Positions 5,829 to 13,951 of a DNA stretch of 18,691 bases are shown here, one piece after another. The notes beneath the pieces were generated by a model. That model saw only the letters and a list, made by a program, of their open reading frames with translations. It was not told where the DNA came from and ran no database searches. Made by a program: the position numbers and the translations under genes. This DNA is from Anaerolineae bacterium (GTDB lineage: Bacteria; Chloroflexota; Anaerolineae; UBA1429), in contig JAFGLK010000382.1 of NCBI GenBank assembly GCA_016928125.1, positions 1-18,691 on the forward strand, given 5' to 3'. Every line of letters starts with the position of its first letter. Within the stretch, counting starts at the first letter, position 1.

Positions 5829-8057
5829 TCAGGAGGCTGCCCGCCCATGGAGATAGACGATGCGCGTGCGCCACGCCACGCTTTGGCCCATCACTTGATG
5901 TTCGAACAACCGTCGGACCTCGGCCACCGCCTCGGGGGCCATCACCAGATCCAGATGCTGGGCATAAGACGGTCTCGCGGTGCCGATCGGCTCAAACCAA
6001 CGCTCGATTTGCTCAGGCGTGATCAGGCGCTCGGCTGTGAACTCTTGTGTCGCGGTCTCCACAGCACCGAAGCCGGCGGCCAGGAAGGTTTCCTTGAGAT
6101 CATCACCCTCCCAGTTGACCATCGGATCATCCGTGCGACGATAGATCCGTTCCTCCGCCTCCCGCAGTAGATCCGCCAGATCGCCCGGGAGCGCATCGAG
6201 ATCGACGAGATCATAGAGTCGTTGCCCGTGGCGCGGAATCGCCTCCGCGAGGCTGAGCATCCCGCTCGCAGCTATCAAGCGTCTCAGGGCGCCCGCGATG
6301 CTCGCTTTGTCAGCTTGCCCAACCAGCGCATTACGCCCCAGAATGGCATCGAAGCGCACATCGGCAAAGCCAGCGGCCCCCAATAGCGCCTCCAGATCGA
6401 CGGGCTCACCCTCCAGCACCATGGGTCGCTGCAACTCGGGCAGAGCCTCGGCCTGTTGGCGCAACGCCTCGGCCATGACCTGGTTGTGGCACAAAGCCCA
6501 CACGCCGCCCTCAGGGGTGTGTCGCAGTGCCTCCCAGGTGAGCAGCCCGGAGCCGGCGTTCAGATCCAGGACGCGATGATGGCGCTCCAGGCCCGCCGGA
6601 CGAAAGATGCCCTCGCGCACGGCGCCCAGATCGCGGGCGGCGCTGCTGATGGCGCGCTCGAGCCAACGCTCGTGTCCCCGATCGGGCAACGAGAAGGTAA
6701 GGACTTGCGTCGGCGGCAGCTCACCTTCGAGCATGGCTGCCAACTGCTCCTCGCGCCGGCGTGCGACCTCCTCCGCGATGCGCCCCTCATAGCCCTGATC
6801 GCCTGGCTCGTAGAAAAGCTTGCCCTGCAGCGCCTCGGGAAGATACTGCTGCGCGACCCAGTGATCGCGATAAGCGTGAGGATAGAGATAGCCCTCGCCG
6901 TGCCCAAAGCCCTCTTTGTCACGGCTAGCGTCCTTCAGATGGCTGGGCACCTCATCATCACGCTCCTGGCGAACCGTGCTCAGCGCATCAAAGTAGCCCA
7001 GCGTCGAATTGGACTTGGGTGCGGTCGCCAGATAGAGGGCAGCCTGAGCCAGGCTGAACTGGCCCTCGGGCAGTCCAACGCGCTCAAAGGTGCTCGCTGC
7101 CGCCTCGACGACCGCCAGGGCCTGCGGATCGGCCAGGCCGACATCCTCGCTGGCCAGAATCAGCATACGACGAAAGATGAAGCGCGGGTCCTCGCCCGCA
7201 TAGACCATCTTGGCCAGCCAATAGAGCGCTGCGTCGGGATCCGACCCGCGCAAAGACTTGATGAAGGCGCTGATGGTATCGAAATGATAGTCTCCCTCGC
7301 GATCGTAGAGCACGACACGCTGCTGGATTGACTCCTCCGCGACGGATTGATCGACGACGATCACGCCGCGCTCATCCGGCGGCGTGGTCTCCACCGCCAA
7401 CTCGAGGGCATTGAGCAAGGAGCGCGCGTCGCCGCTGGCGACCTTGACGAGGTGGTCCAACGCATCCGGCGCGACCTCAACCGCGAGTTTTCCATAGCCC
7501 CGCTCTTCGTCGGCCAGGGCCTGCTGGGCAATGCGGTAGAGGTCCACATCGGTCAGAGGGAGCAGCTGAAAGACCCGACTCCGACTGAGCAGCGGCCGAT
7601 TGACCGAAAAGAAGGGGTTCTCGGTCGTAGCCCCGATCATGATGATGGTGCCCTGCTCGACCCACGGAAGCAGCGCGTCCTGCTGCGCCTTGTTCCAGCG
7701 ATGCACCTCATCCACAAACAGGATGGTCCGCCGCCCATACAGCAGGCGCTCCTCTTGCGCCTCTTTGGTGACGGCCCGCAGGTCGGCAACGCCCGCCAAG
7801 ACGGCATTGAGGGTCACGAAACGCGAGCGGGTGGTGTTGGCGATGACCATGGCCAGGGTCGTCTTGCCGGTGCCGGGTGGCCCGTAGAAGATCAGCGAGG
7901 AGAGTTGGTCGGCCTGAATGGCACGCCTGAGCAAGCGCCCTGGGCCTACCACATGCTCCTGGCCGACGTACTCATCCAGGATGCGAGGGCGCATGCGTGC
8001 AGCCAAAGGCGCCTCGCGATCGATCTGCTCCTGGCGGGCATGGGCAAAAAGGTCCAT
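5829..8057 (-). CDS. rarA: RarA/MgsA-type AAA+ ATPase fused to a methyltransferase-like domain
   Basis: RarA (MgsA) is an AAA+ clamp-loader-like ATPase acting at stalled replication forks. Residues 1-440 cover the whole family. They include the usual MDLF start, Walker A GPPGTGKTT (59-67), Walker B ILFVDEVH (112-119), sensor 1 IGATTENPFF (141-150) and sensor 2 SGDARSLLNALE (208-219). The tetramerisation/C-terminal domain ends near the YLYPHAY...YLP block (390-407). About 300 residues are added. From about 488 to 740 there is a Rossmann methyltransferase-like region with motif I VLDLNAGSGLLTWEA (496-510). RarA proteins without this addition are about 430-450 aa. Similar fusions exist in Cyanobacteria and Chloroflexota, to my knowledge. 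There is no strong Shine-Dalgarno, and it follows the DUF4129 gene by 33 nt, so it probably belongs to that operon. Confidence 0.9.
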   Translation of the reverse strand: MDLFAHARQEQIDREAPLAARMRPRILDEYVGQEHVVGPGRLLRRAIQADQLSSLIFYGPPGTGKTTLAMVIANTTRSRFVTLNAVLAGVADLRAVTKEAQEERLLYGRRTILFVDEVHRWNKAQQDALLPWVEQGTIIMIGATTENPFFSVNRPLLSRSRVFQLLPLTDVDLYRIAQQALADEERGYGKLAVEVAPDALDHLVKVASGDARSLLNALELAVETTPPDERGVIVVDQSVAEESIQQRVVLYDREGDYHFDTISAFIKSLRGSDPDAALYWLAKMVYAGEDPRFIFRRMLILASEDVGLADPQALAVVEAAASTFERVGLPEGQFSLAQAALYLATAPKSNSTLGYFDALSTVRQERDDEVPSHLKDASRDKEGFGHGEGYLYPHAYRDHWVAQQYLPEALQGKLFYEPGDQGYEGRIAEEVARRREEQLAAMLEGELPPTQVLTFSLPDRGHERWLERAISSAARDLGAVREGIFRPAGLERHHRVLDLNAGSGLLTWEALRHTPEGGVWALCHNQVMAEALRQQAEALPELQRPMVLEGEPVDLEALLGAAGFADVRFDAILGRNALVGQADKASIAGALRRLIAASGMLSLAEAIPRHGQRLYDLVDLDALPGDLADLLREAEERIYRRTDDPMVNWEGDDLKETFLAAGFGAVETATQEFTAERLITPEQIERWFEPIGTARPSYAQHLDLVMAPEAVAEVRRLFEHQVMGQSVAWRTRIVYLHGRAAS

Positions 8058-8090
8058 ACGGGAACTCTGGCATCCCTCAGCGCAAGCACA

Positions 8091-9812
8091 TCACGATTCG
8101 GACCGCCTGCGCCGGTGCACCGTCAGGGCTCGGCGCACCTGGCGCCACACCTGCTGCACGCGCGACGAGTCCTGGCTATCCAGATCGTGCGCGCTATAAC
8201 GCGCCTCGATAAAAGCCTCGGTCAGGTCCTCCACCTGATCGGCGACATCCGATAGCTCATCCGCCAAGACGTCCTCGTACTCGAGCGGCGTCGCTGCGGG
8301 GGGCCGCCCGAGGCCCTGCTGCGCACTGCGATAGAGCACCGAGAGGTAAAAGTAACGAATGCGATCGCGCGGCGAGAGCTTGCGCAGAGAGAGATAGCGC
8401 CAACGAGCCCGCGCCGCCTGCATGCGACGACTGGCTAGCCGCTCCGCCAACCTTCGTCGGAGATCATCGGCGGCCCGGCGTGTCGCCCGACGCATGCCGA
8501 ACCAGAATCGCGTGAGCCATTCCCAGATGCGCCTAAGCTTGACGCTCTGCAAAAGGCCGAGACGGAAGGCCAGGAAGTGGAAAACAGAATAACCGATGAT
8601 ACCCAGTAACACTGTCCAAAAGATCAGCGAGCGGACCAATTCCCACCAAGGATTCCCGCCACTCGGCGTGGCGGCCGGCTGCGGAGGGGCCATAGGCGCC
8701 TGCATGCTAGGGGATGTCGCCGTCCTACCCGTGAAGAGGCTTAGCAAGAGACCAATGAGATAAGAGATCACAAAGAGCGCGAAGAAGGCGATCTGAACGA
8801 GCACATAGATGATCCAACGAACCACCGTGCCAACTGCATCGAGCACACCCACGGAGTAGCCTACGGGCAACAAGGCCGAGACGATGCCGATCCCGACCAG
8901 GAAAAGGATCACCCACACGAGCCAGCGCCGCCCCAGGCGGTCGAGGATGGGGATGTCCTGCAGCTCCCAATTGGCTTTGAGGATCGTGTAGCGCGCCTGG
9001 CTGATGAGCAGAAACCCCAGCACAAAGTAGAGCAGCACGTTCAGGATCACGCCCGACGTCCGCGCGTGTTGCAGGCGGACGAGCTCTTGCACATCCACCC
9101 TGACCATGCCGGCGAGCAACAAGACCAGCACACCCCCCGCGAAAAAGATGCTGACGATGCGGTTCAGGCGCGCCTGTCGGTCCACCCGGCCATGGTGGGG
9201 CATGGTGCTGCGCAGATAATAGTCGGGATCGGTCACGGAAGGAGGCTTCTCGAGTGGGCTGGCCTCCAGCTCTTGCAGAATTCGAGACAGCATCAAGGCC
9301 AATGCCCAGGCCGCTGCGATGAGAAAGGCTTTGGCGATGAACCCGATATCGAAAAAGGCACCCATATCCGTAGACCAGGACGTGAGATCCTGGAGAAGCT
9401 GGGCCGGGCCGTACTCCAGATAGACGGCAAAGCGCACGAGCAGGAGCATGACCACCCATTCCACAAAGCGAAACCGGAACTTGTCTTTGCCCTCCAGACG
9501 CGCCCGCGCGATAAAGCGATCGGCATGGATGCTCTCGAGTGAGATGAGGAAGATGAGCCCTGCAAAGACGGTCCCCGGCCAGGCTGGCGAGAAGAGCCGC
9601 ATCAGCTGAGAGATCGAGACGCCGATACAGGTCAGCATGGCGGCGACGGCCAGGGGCCGCGCCACCTCCTCAATGGCCATCTGGTTCAGGCCGCGTTGAG
9701 CGAGTTCCTCGGGCTGCACGGCGCCCCCTCCATCGCCTTCGGACGATGCCTCCGGCAGGCTCTGCCAGGAGCTTTCTTCGGGCCAAGGGCCCAGGGGTTC
9801 ATCGCCAGACAT
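8091..9812 (-). CDS. DUF4129 domain polytopic membrane protein
   Basis: This 573-aa membrane protein is of unknown biochemical function. About nine or ten hydrophobic segments are seen, at roughly 52-72, 79-95, 117-134, 158-178, 219-237, 254-274, 297-318, 331-360 (long, perhaps two) and 393-415. A very basic cytoplasmic segment (426-480) follows. The DUF4129 domain (about 484-545) contains YFYLSVLYRSAQQGLGRPP and the characteristic TPLEYEDVLADEL. DUF4129 is commonly the C-terminal part of TgpA-like transglutaminases, but no transglutaminase Cys-His-Asp domain is present here. The ATG at 9812 lies inside the 3' end of the DUF58 gene (14-nt overlap), with AGGAGAG upstream, so the two are coupled. 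It is part of the MoxR-DUF58-DUF4129 cluster. Confidence 0.8.
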   Translation of the reverse strand: MSGDEPLGPWPEESSWQSLPEASSEGDGGGAVQPEELAQRGLNQMAIEEVARPLAVAAMLTCIGVSISQLMRLFSPAWPGTVFAGLIFLISLESIHADRFIARARLEGKDKFRFRFVEWVVMLLLVRFAVYLEYGPAQLLQDLTSWSTDMGAFFDIGFIAKAFLIAAAWALALMLSRILQELEASPLEKPPSVTDPDYYLRSTMPHHGRVDRQARLNRIVSIFFAGGVLVLLLAGMVRVDVQELVRLQHARTSGVILNVLLYFVLGFLLISQARYTILKANWELQDIPILDRLGRRWLVWVILFLVGIGIVSALLPVGYSVGVLDAVGTVVRWIIYVLVQIAFFALFVISYLIGLLLSLFTGRTATSPSMQAPMAPPQPAATPSGGNPWWELVRSLIFWTVLLGIIGYSVFHFLAFRLGLLQSVKLRRIWEWLTRFWFGMRRATRRAADDLRRRLAERLASRRMQAARARWRYLSLRKLSPRDRIRYFYLSVLYRSAQQGLGRPPAATPLEYEDVLADELSDVADQVEDLTEAFIEARYSAHDLDSQDSSRVQQVWRQVRRALTVHRRRRSES

Positions 9813-10980
9813 CCAGATCTCTCTCCTGCCACACTTGGTAGGCCTTCACCCCCACCTGCATGGCCCGTTGTTGAAGCCGGATAAAGGGCGTCTGTGGATC
9901 AACCAGAACGAGGATCACATGGAACCCTGCGCGCTTCATCAACACCATATGATCGAACAAAGGATCGTCGGCATGCGAAGACACGATAATGGCAGTGCCC
10001 CCCCAGGTGAGCCGCAGGCTAGCCTGACGTAGCACGTCCGTAAAGGGCCTCTCGCGGCTAAGCTGGGCTCTGGCCAAGATGTCCAGAATGCGCATCAACT
10101 GATCGTTGCCTTTGCGCGGGGGCAGCGACACCGGTTGGCCATCTTCCAGCAGCGGATCGGCGCCATTGGACGACAGACCGACGGCCTGGCGCTTCTCGAT
10201 CAGATGATTGGCAATGGAGGCCGCCGTCACAATCGCCATTTCGCTGGCGGTCTCGGCGCGGGTGATCGAGTATTCGTCGCGGTTCAGGTTCAGGAAGAGC
10301 TGCGCCTCGATCGAGATCGCCGGCTCAAAGCGTTTCACCTGCAAACTGCCCACTACAGCGCTGGCCTTCCAGTGAATATGACGCAGGCTATCGCCGCTCT
10401 GATACTCCCGCACGCCCATCAGCCGGGTAGGGTCCTCGTAGATGCGCTGCTCAGAAGGCACGTCGCCAAAGGGCGTTTGCGCCGGCAAGCCCAAGCTCGT
10501 CAGGGGCAAGATACGCGGATAGACCGTCAGTGCGTCGGAAGCCTCCATGCGCTGCTCCAGGCTGCGCAGGCCAAAAAGATCACCCGAGCTAAGCAGCAGA
10601 GGACCCAGCAGGTAATAGCCTCTACGGCGACAGTCGAGATCGTAGTGAATGGTCCTGTCCTCATAAGGCAACAGAGAGACGACGCACCGGTGAAAGTTGG
10701 GGGCCTTGAGTTGGATGGGGAGGCTCTCGTGCACCCGCAGCCAGGGCACGGGCAAAATGCTGCCGTTGCGGATGGTGAGTTGCACCCGAACCCGCTCGTC
10801 CGGAAAGGCGTGCTCAGTATACTGCCGCTCGACGCGGATCGCCTGCACCGCCTTTTGCGTCCACAGTCGCGAGAGGGCGTAGATACCAAAGAAAAGATAC
10901 AAAAGATAGAAGAAAAAGTCGATCCGAAAAAGAGCAGCTAAGACAAAGAGCCCAATCACAAATAAGAGAAAATAGGGCAT
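9799..10980 (-). CDS. DUF58 domain protein (MoxR-associated)
   Basis: This 393-aa protein has two closely spaced N-terminal hydrophobic segments (about 3-19 and 22-38) and a beta-rich middle region. The conserved DUF58 block is REYQSGDSLRHIHWKASA (191-208). The C-terminal part (about 215-390) is compatible with the von Willebrand A-like fold that often follows DUF58. Such proteins are partners or clients of MoxR ATPases, possibly in envelope protein maturation; this is family knowledge, not shown here. CGGAGAAG lies 8 nt before the ATG. The gene follows MoxR by 33 nt and overlaps the DUF4129 gene by 14 nt. Confidence 0.9.
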   Translation of the reverse strand: MPYFLLFVIGLFVLAALFRIDFFFYLLYLFFGIYALSRLWTQKAVQAIRVERQYTEHAFPDERVRVQLTIRNGSILPVPWLRVHESLPIQLKAPNFHRCVVSLLPYEDRTIHYDLDCRRRGYYLLGPLLLSSGDLFGLRSLEQRMEASDALTVYPRILPLTSLGLPAQTPFGDVPSEQRIYEDPTRLMGVREYQSGDSLRHIHWKASAVVGSLQVKRFEPAISIEAQLFLNLNRDEYSITRAETASEMAIVTAASIANHLIEKRQAVGLSSNGADPLLEDGQPVSLPPRKGNDQLMRILDILARAQLSRERPFTDVLRQASLRLTWGGTAIIVSSHADDPLFDHMVLMKRAGFHVILVLVDPQTPFIRLQQRAMQVGVKAYQVWQERDLDVWR

Positions 10981-11013
10981 TAAATATGCTTCTCCGCGGC
11001 ACGCGCAAGGACG

Positions 11014-11973
11014 CTAGGCTTGCTCAAGCTCGCCGATATCCAGTTTCGTCTCGGCCAGTAGACTGTCCAGCGCCGCCTGGGCGCTACGACCACGTAGCGC
11101 GCTCTCGGGCTTGACGATCAGACGATGTCCCAGGATGGTGGGCGCCAAGTACTTGACCTCGTCAGGCATGACATAGTCTCGGCCACGAATCGCGGCCAAG
11201 GTCTGCGAGGCGCGATAGAGCCCCAGACTGCCGCGCGGGCTGGCGCCCAGCGCCAGATCGAAATGGTTGCGCGTGGCCTGCACCAGGCGCACGATATAGG
11301 CGCGCACCGTGTCGTCCACGTTCACATCCCAGATGATGGACTGCATCTCGGGAACGCGCTCGCCATCCACTACCTGGCCGATGGTCTCGATTGGATGGGT
11401 GCGCCGCAGGTTGATCAAGACCTGCTGCTCCTCCTCATAGGAGGGGTAACCGATAGCAATGCGCATCAGGAAGCGATCGAGCTGGGCCTCAGGTAGTGGG
11501 AAGGTGCCCTCGTATTCGATGGGGTTCTGCGTCGCCATCACCAGAAACGGCCTCGGCAGCTGGCGGGTGACGCCGTCCACCGTGACCTGATACTCGCCCA
11601 TGGATTCGAGCAGGGCCGATTGGGTTCGTGGCGTCGCCCGGTTGATCTCGTCCGCCAAAAGGATGTTTACAAAGGCTGGGCCCGGCCGGAACTCGAATTC
11701 GCTCGTCTTTTGGTTGTAAATCGAGACGCCGGTGACGTCGTTGGGCAGCAGGTCGGGGGTGCATTGCAGGCGTTTGAAGCTGCACCCCAGGGAGATCGCC
11801 ACAGCGCGGGCGAGCATCGTCTTGCCCACTCCGGGCACATCTTCGATCAGCACATGCCCCTCGCATAGCAAGGCGATCAGGACCAACTCGATCGCCTCAC
11901 GCTTGCCTACAATGACGCGCTCCACGTTCTCAATCACGTCATTGGCGAATCTCTCGATCTCATGCATGTCCAT
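11014..11973 (-). CDS. MoxR family AAA+ ATPase
   Basis: This 319-aa MoxR-type AAA+ ATPase is a chaperone-like remodeller of partner proteins, usually encoded next to DUF58 or VWA proteins as here. Seen in the sequence are Walker A DVPGVGKT (45-52), Walker B ILLADEI (104-110) followed by the MoxR-typical [17 protein letters not shown], sensor 1 ATQNP (147-151), the conserved [14 protein letters not shown] (155-168), and a C-terminal lid with GASPRG. GGAGGA lies about 13 nt upstream of the ATG at 11973; a second in-frame ATG at 11967 is also possible. It is the first gene of the unit that runs MoxR, DUF58, DUF4129, RarA fusion. Confidence 0.95.
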   Translation of the reverse strand: MDMHEIERFANDVIENVERVIVGKREAIELVLIALLCEGHVLIEDVPGVGKTMLARAVAISLGCSFKRLQCTPDLLPNDVTGVSIYNQKTSEFEFRPGPAFVNILLADEINRATPRTQSALLESMGEYQVTVDGVTRQLPRPFLVMATQNPIEYEGTFPLPEAQLDRFLMRIAIGYPSYEEEQQVLINLRRTHPIETIGQVVDGERVPEMQSIIWDVNVDDTVRAYIVRLVQATRNHFDLALGASPRGSLGLYRASQTLAAIRGRDYVMPDEVKYLAPTILGHRLIVKPESALRGRSAQAALDSLLAETKLDIGELEQA

Positions 11974-12018
11974 CGTCTGCGCTTTTTCCTCCGAGGCTGA
12001 TGGTGGGCCGGCTCGATC

Positions 12019-12047
12019 ATTTTACGTCTAATGACGCCAGAGCGCAA
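12019..12047 (-). promoter_or_regulatory. Possible promoter of the MoxR unit
   Basis: On the minus strand, TTGCGC (12042-12047) and TAAAAT (12019-12024, five of six matches) are 17 nt apart, placing a start near 12012, about 38 nt before the MoxR ATG. The -35 is poor. It lies back to back with the panB promoter in a 256-nt divergent spacer. Confidence 0.35.
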
Positions 12048-12156
12048 AGAGGCTCGGTGGCGCCCCTCCTCTTCTGAGTGAACCTTCTATCCTCAGATCG
12101 ATTATCCTGCGAGCTGCCACGTCCTCTCAATTCCGAGGCGCCGAGAGGGATCGCCT

Positions 12157-12185
12157 TTGACACCTCCCCCATGCCTCAGCATAAT
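12157..12185 (+). promoter_or_regulatory. Sigma-70-type promoter of panB
   Basis: A perfect TTGACA (12157-12162) is separated by 17 nt from CATAAT (12180-12185, five of six matches). The start would be near 12192, leaving a leader of about 38 nt. Upstream, CCTCTC (12123-12128) and GAGAGG (12143-12148) form an inverted repeat ending 9 nt before the -35, a possible regulator site of low certainty. Confidence 0.7.
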
Positions 12186-12229
12186 GCCGTAGAAAGCTAA
12201 CCCCCAAACGAAAGCGAGGTAATGGAGCC

Positions 12230-13081
12230 ATGGCCCAGAAACTGACGATTCCCGACATGCTGGAGAAGGTGGAGCAGGGCGAGCCCTTGAGCATGATCAC
12301 CTGCTACGACTATCCCACAGCGCGGATCATCGATGCGGTCGGCGTGGATATCGTGCTGGTGGGCGATTCGGTGGCCATGACGATCCTCGGGCATGCCAAC
12401 ACCCTGCCTGCCACCATGGACATCATGGTGGTGTTCTCGAACGCAGTGGCCCGAGGTTGCGAACGCGCCTTTGTGATCGGCGATATGCCCTACATGTCCT
12501 ACCAGATCTCGCCCAGCGAGGCGATCCGCAATGCGGGGCGCCTGATGGCCGAGGGGGGCGTGGATGGCGTCAAATTGGAGGGGGGCCGGGCCATGGTTCC
12601 CGCCGTGGAGGGCATCGTCAAGGCCGGCATCCCGGTGATGGGACACCTGGGACTCACCCCCCAAAGCGCCTCGGCCATCGGCGGCTACAAGGTGCAGGGC
12701 CGCACGGCCGATGTGGCCATCAATCTGCTGGAAGATGCCCTGGCGCTGCAGGACGCTGGCGCATTCGCCATCCTACTGGAACTGGTCCCTGCGCGGGTGA
12801 CGGCGGTCATCAACGAAAAGGTGAGCGTGCCCACGATCAGTATCGGCTCGGGGGGCGACGCGAGCGGCCAGTGCCAGATCCTGCATGACGTGATCGGCAT
12901 GTTCGAGGCCTTTACGCCCCGCCACGCCAAGCAGTATTGCGCCATGGGTGCGACGCTCAGGGAGGCCCTGGGTCAGTTCAACGCCGAGATCAAGGATCGC
13001 ACCTACCCCGGTCCGGAGCACAGCTTCCGCATCCCACGCGAGGAGCTGCAGCAGTTCCTGGACTATGCGGCCAACAAGTAA
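12230..13081 (+). CDS. panB: 3-methyl-2-oxobutanoate hydroxymethyltransferase (ketopantoate hydroxymethyltransferase)
   Basis: PanB transfers a hydroxymethyl group from 5,10-methylene-tetrahydrofolate to 2-oxoisovalerate, giving ketopantoate, the first committed step of pantothenate and coenzyme A synthesis. The 283-aa length is standard for this (beta/alpha)8 enzyme. Metal and substrate residues are in place: D46 in VGDS, D85 in GDMPYM, K115 in VKLEGG and the catalytic E184 in LLELVPA. The family blocks MITCYDYPTA (22-31) and GLTPQSASAIGGYKVQGRT (141-159) are present. GAGG lies about 10 nt before the ATG. It stands alone: panC, panD and panE are not nearby. It has its own promoter and a terminator-like hairpin downstream. 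Confidence 0.96.
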   Translation: MAQKLTIPDMLEKVEQGEPLSMITCYDYPTARIIDAVGVDIVLVGDSVAMTILGHANTLPATMDIMVVFSNAVARGCERAFVIGDMPYMSYQISPSEAIRNAGRLMAEGGVDGVKLEGGRAMVPAVEGIVKAGIPVMGHLGLTPQSASAIGGYKVQGRTADVAINLLEDALALQDAGAFAILLELVPARVTAVINEKVSVPTISIGSGGDASGQCQILHDVIGMFEAFTPRHAKQYCAMGATLREALGQFNAEIKDRTYPGPEHSFRIPREELQQFLDYAANK

Positions 13082-13173
13082 CCTGTGTGGCCCGGTCGGG
13101 GGCGCTCAAGGCAGGACGGAGCCAGACAACCTCGCTGACATGCCCGCCCAAACCCTCCATAGGGCCAGCAATG

Positions 13174-13203
13174 AGGGGGAGCCCGAAGTGGCTTCCCCTT
13201 TCA
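13174..13203 (+). terminator. Terminator of panB
   Basis: AGGGGGAGCC (13174-13183) pairs with GGCTTCCCCT (13190-13199) over 10 bp with one G-U pair around a CGAAGT loop, followed by TTTC in the plus direction. It lies about 90 nt after the panB stop and just before the end of the convergent zinc-ribbon gene. The U-tract is short, so efficiency is uncertain. Confidence 0.55.
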
Positions 13204-13225
13204 TCTGGCACGAACCAATCACACG

Positions 13226-13774
13226 TCAATCGGCGTCGGCCGATGTGCCCCCTACAGGATGGCCGCAGCGGGCGCAGAAGCGGGCTCCCGCCCGGAGCGA
13301 AGCGCCGCAATCCACGCAGAAGCGCTCCGGATTCTGCGCAGGCAGCGTCCCGCCACAGTAGGGGCAGAAAGTTGCAGATTCGGGGGCCAGCTTGCCACAC
13401 GAGGGACAGATCCGTTCGTCCGAGGCGGTCTCCTCGCGCAATTGCGTCTCAAGTGTGGCCAGCTCGGCCTTTTGCCTGGCCACCGCGCTCTCGAGCTCGA
13501 CGATATGGGCGCAGAGCGGCTGCAACTCGGGCGACGACAGCCGACCCGCCTTGTGCAGGCCCACCGCTTGCACTCCCACCGCCGTGATCATCTCGGTGAT
13601 CTGGCGGTCGAGGCGCTGTAGATCAGATTTGACCTTGCTGATGGCCCGGCGCCGATCGCTGATCTCCATCTGACGGCGCAGGCTGGCGATGGTGGCGCTG
13701 ATGCCCCCCTGACGATTGATGGCCCCGACCAGATCCTCGGCTTTGCGTCGAAAGGTCCCCAGTAACTCGGCCAC
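13226..13774 (-). CDS. Coiled-coil double zinc-ribbon protein
   Basis: This 182-aa protein is of unknown function. The N-terminal two thirds are helical with heptad-like stretches (about 28-62 and 88-117), predicting coiled coil. The C-terminus holds four CxxC knuckles, C123/C126, C137/C140, C153/C156 and C167/C170, making two zinc ribbons (CPSCGK...CPYCGG and CVDCGA...CARCGH). No catalytic motif is seen; a protein- or nucleic-acid-binding adaptor is the plain reading. I chose the GTG at 13774 because GGAGGAGAGG lies just upstream. The longer frame from a GTG at 13795 (189 aa) would translate that ribosome site and has only a weak one of its own. It is convergent with panB and 177 nt downstream of the SDR gene. 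Confidence 0.75.
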   Translation of the reverse strand: MAELLGTFRRKAEDLVGAINRQGGISATIASLRRQMEISDRRRAISKVKSDLQRLDRQITEMITAVGVQAVGLHKAGRLSSPELQPLCAHIVELESAVARQKAELATLETQLREETASDERICPSCGKLAPESATFCPYCGGTLPAQNPERFCVDCGASLRAGARFCARCGHPVGGTSADAD

Positions 13775-13881
13775 GCGCCTCTCCTCCAGACCCACTCTCA
13801 GCCGAGCCGAACGCCTTGGGCCGGGCTGAAAGAGCAGGCCCGCGGCTCGCGCTCAAGACATCACTCCCACAAGGCAAGTAC

Positions 13882-13903
13882 CTATGCGCTATACGCATAG
13901 CGC
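13882..13903. repeat. Overlapping palindromes downstream of the SDR gene
   Basis: CTATGCG (13882-13888) and CGCATAG (13894-13900) form a perfect 7-bp hairpin. Using partly the same bases, GCGCTAT (13886-13892) and ATAGCGC (13897-13903) form another perfect 7-bp hairpin. Only one can form at a time. The site lies about 50 nt past the SDR stop on the minus strand, so it may act as a terminator or 3'-end structure, though no T-tract follows. Confidence 0.35.
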
Positions 13904-13951
13904 GGGCTCAAGTAGCGCCAGAGCGAGCGCGCAGACGCGCGTAGCCAGATC

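Noticed and set aside
6456..8255. Two plus-strand open frames of about 290-300 codons
   Set aside because: Both are antisense to the RarA fusion; the minus strand carries intact Walker and sensor motifs. No ribosome site or recognisable domain supports them.
10135..10941. Plus-strand open frame of 268 codons
   Set aside because: Antisense to the DUF58 gene, whose signature block is clear.
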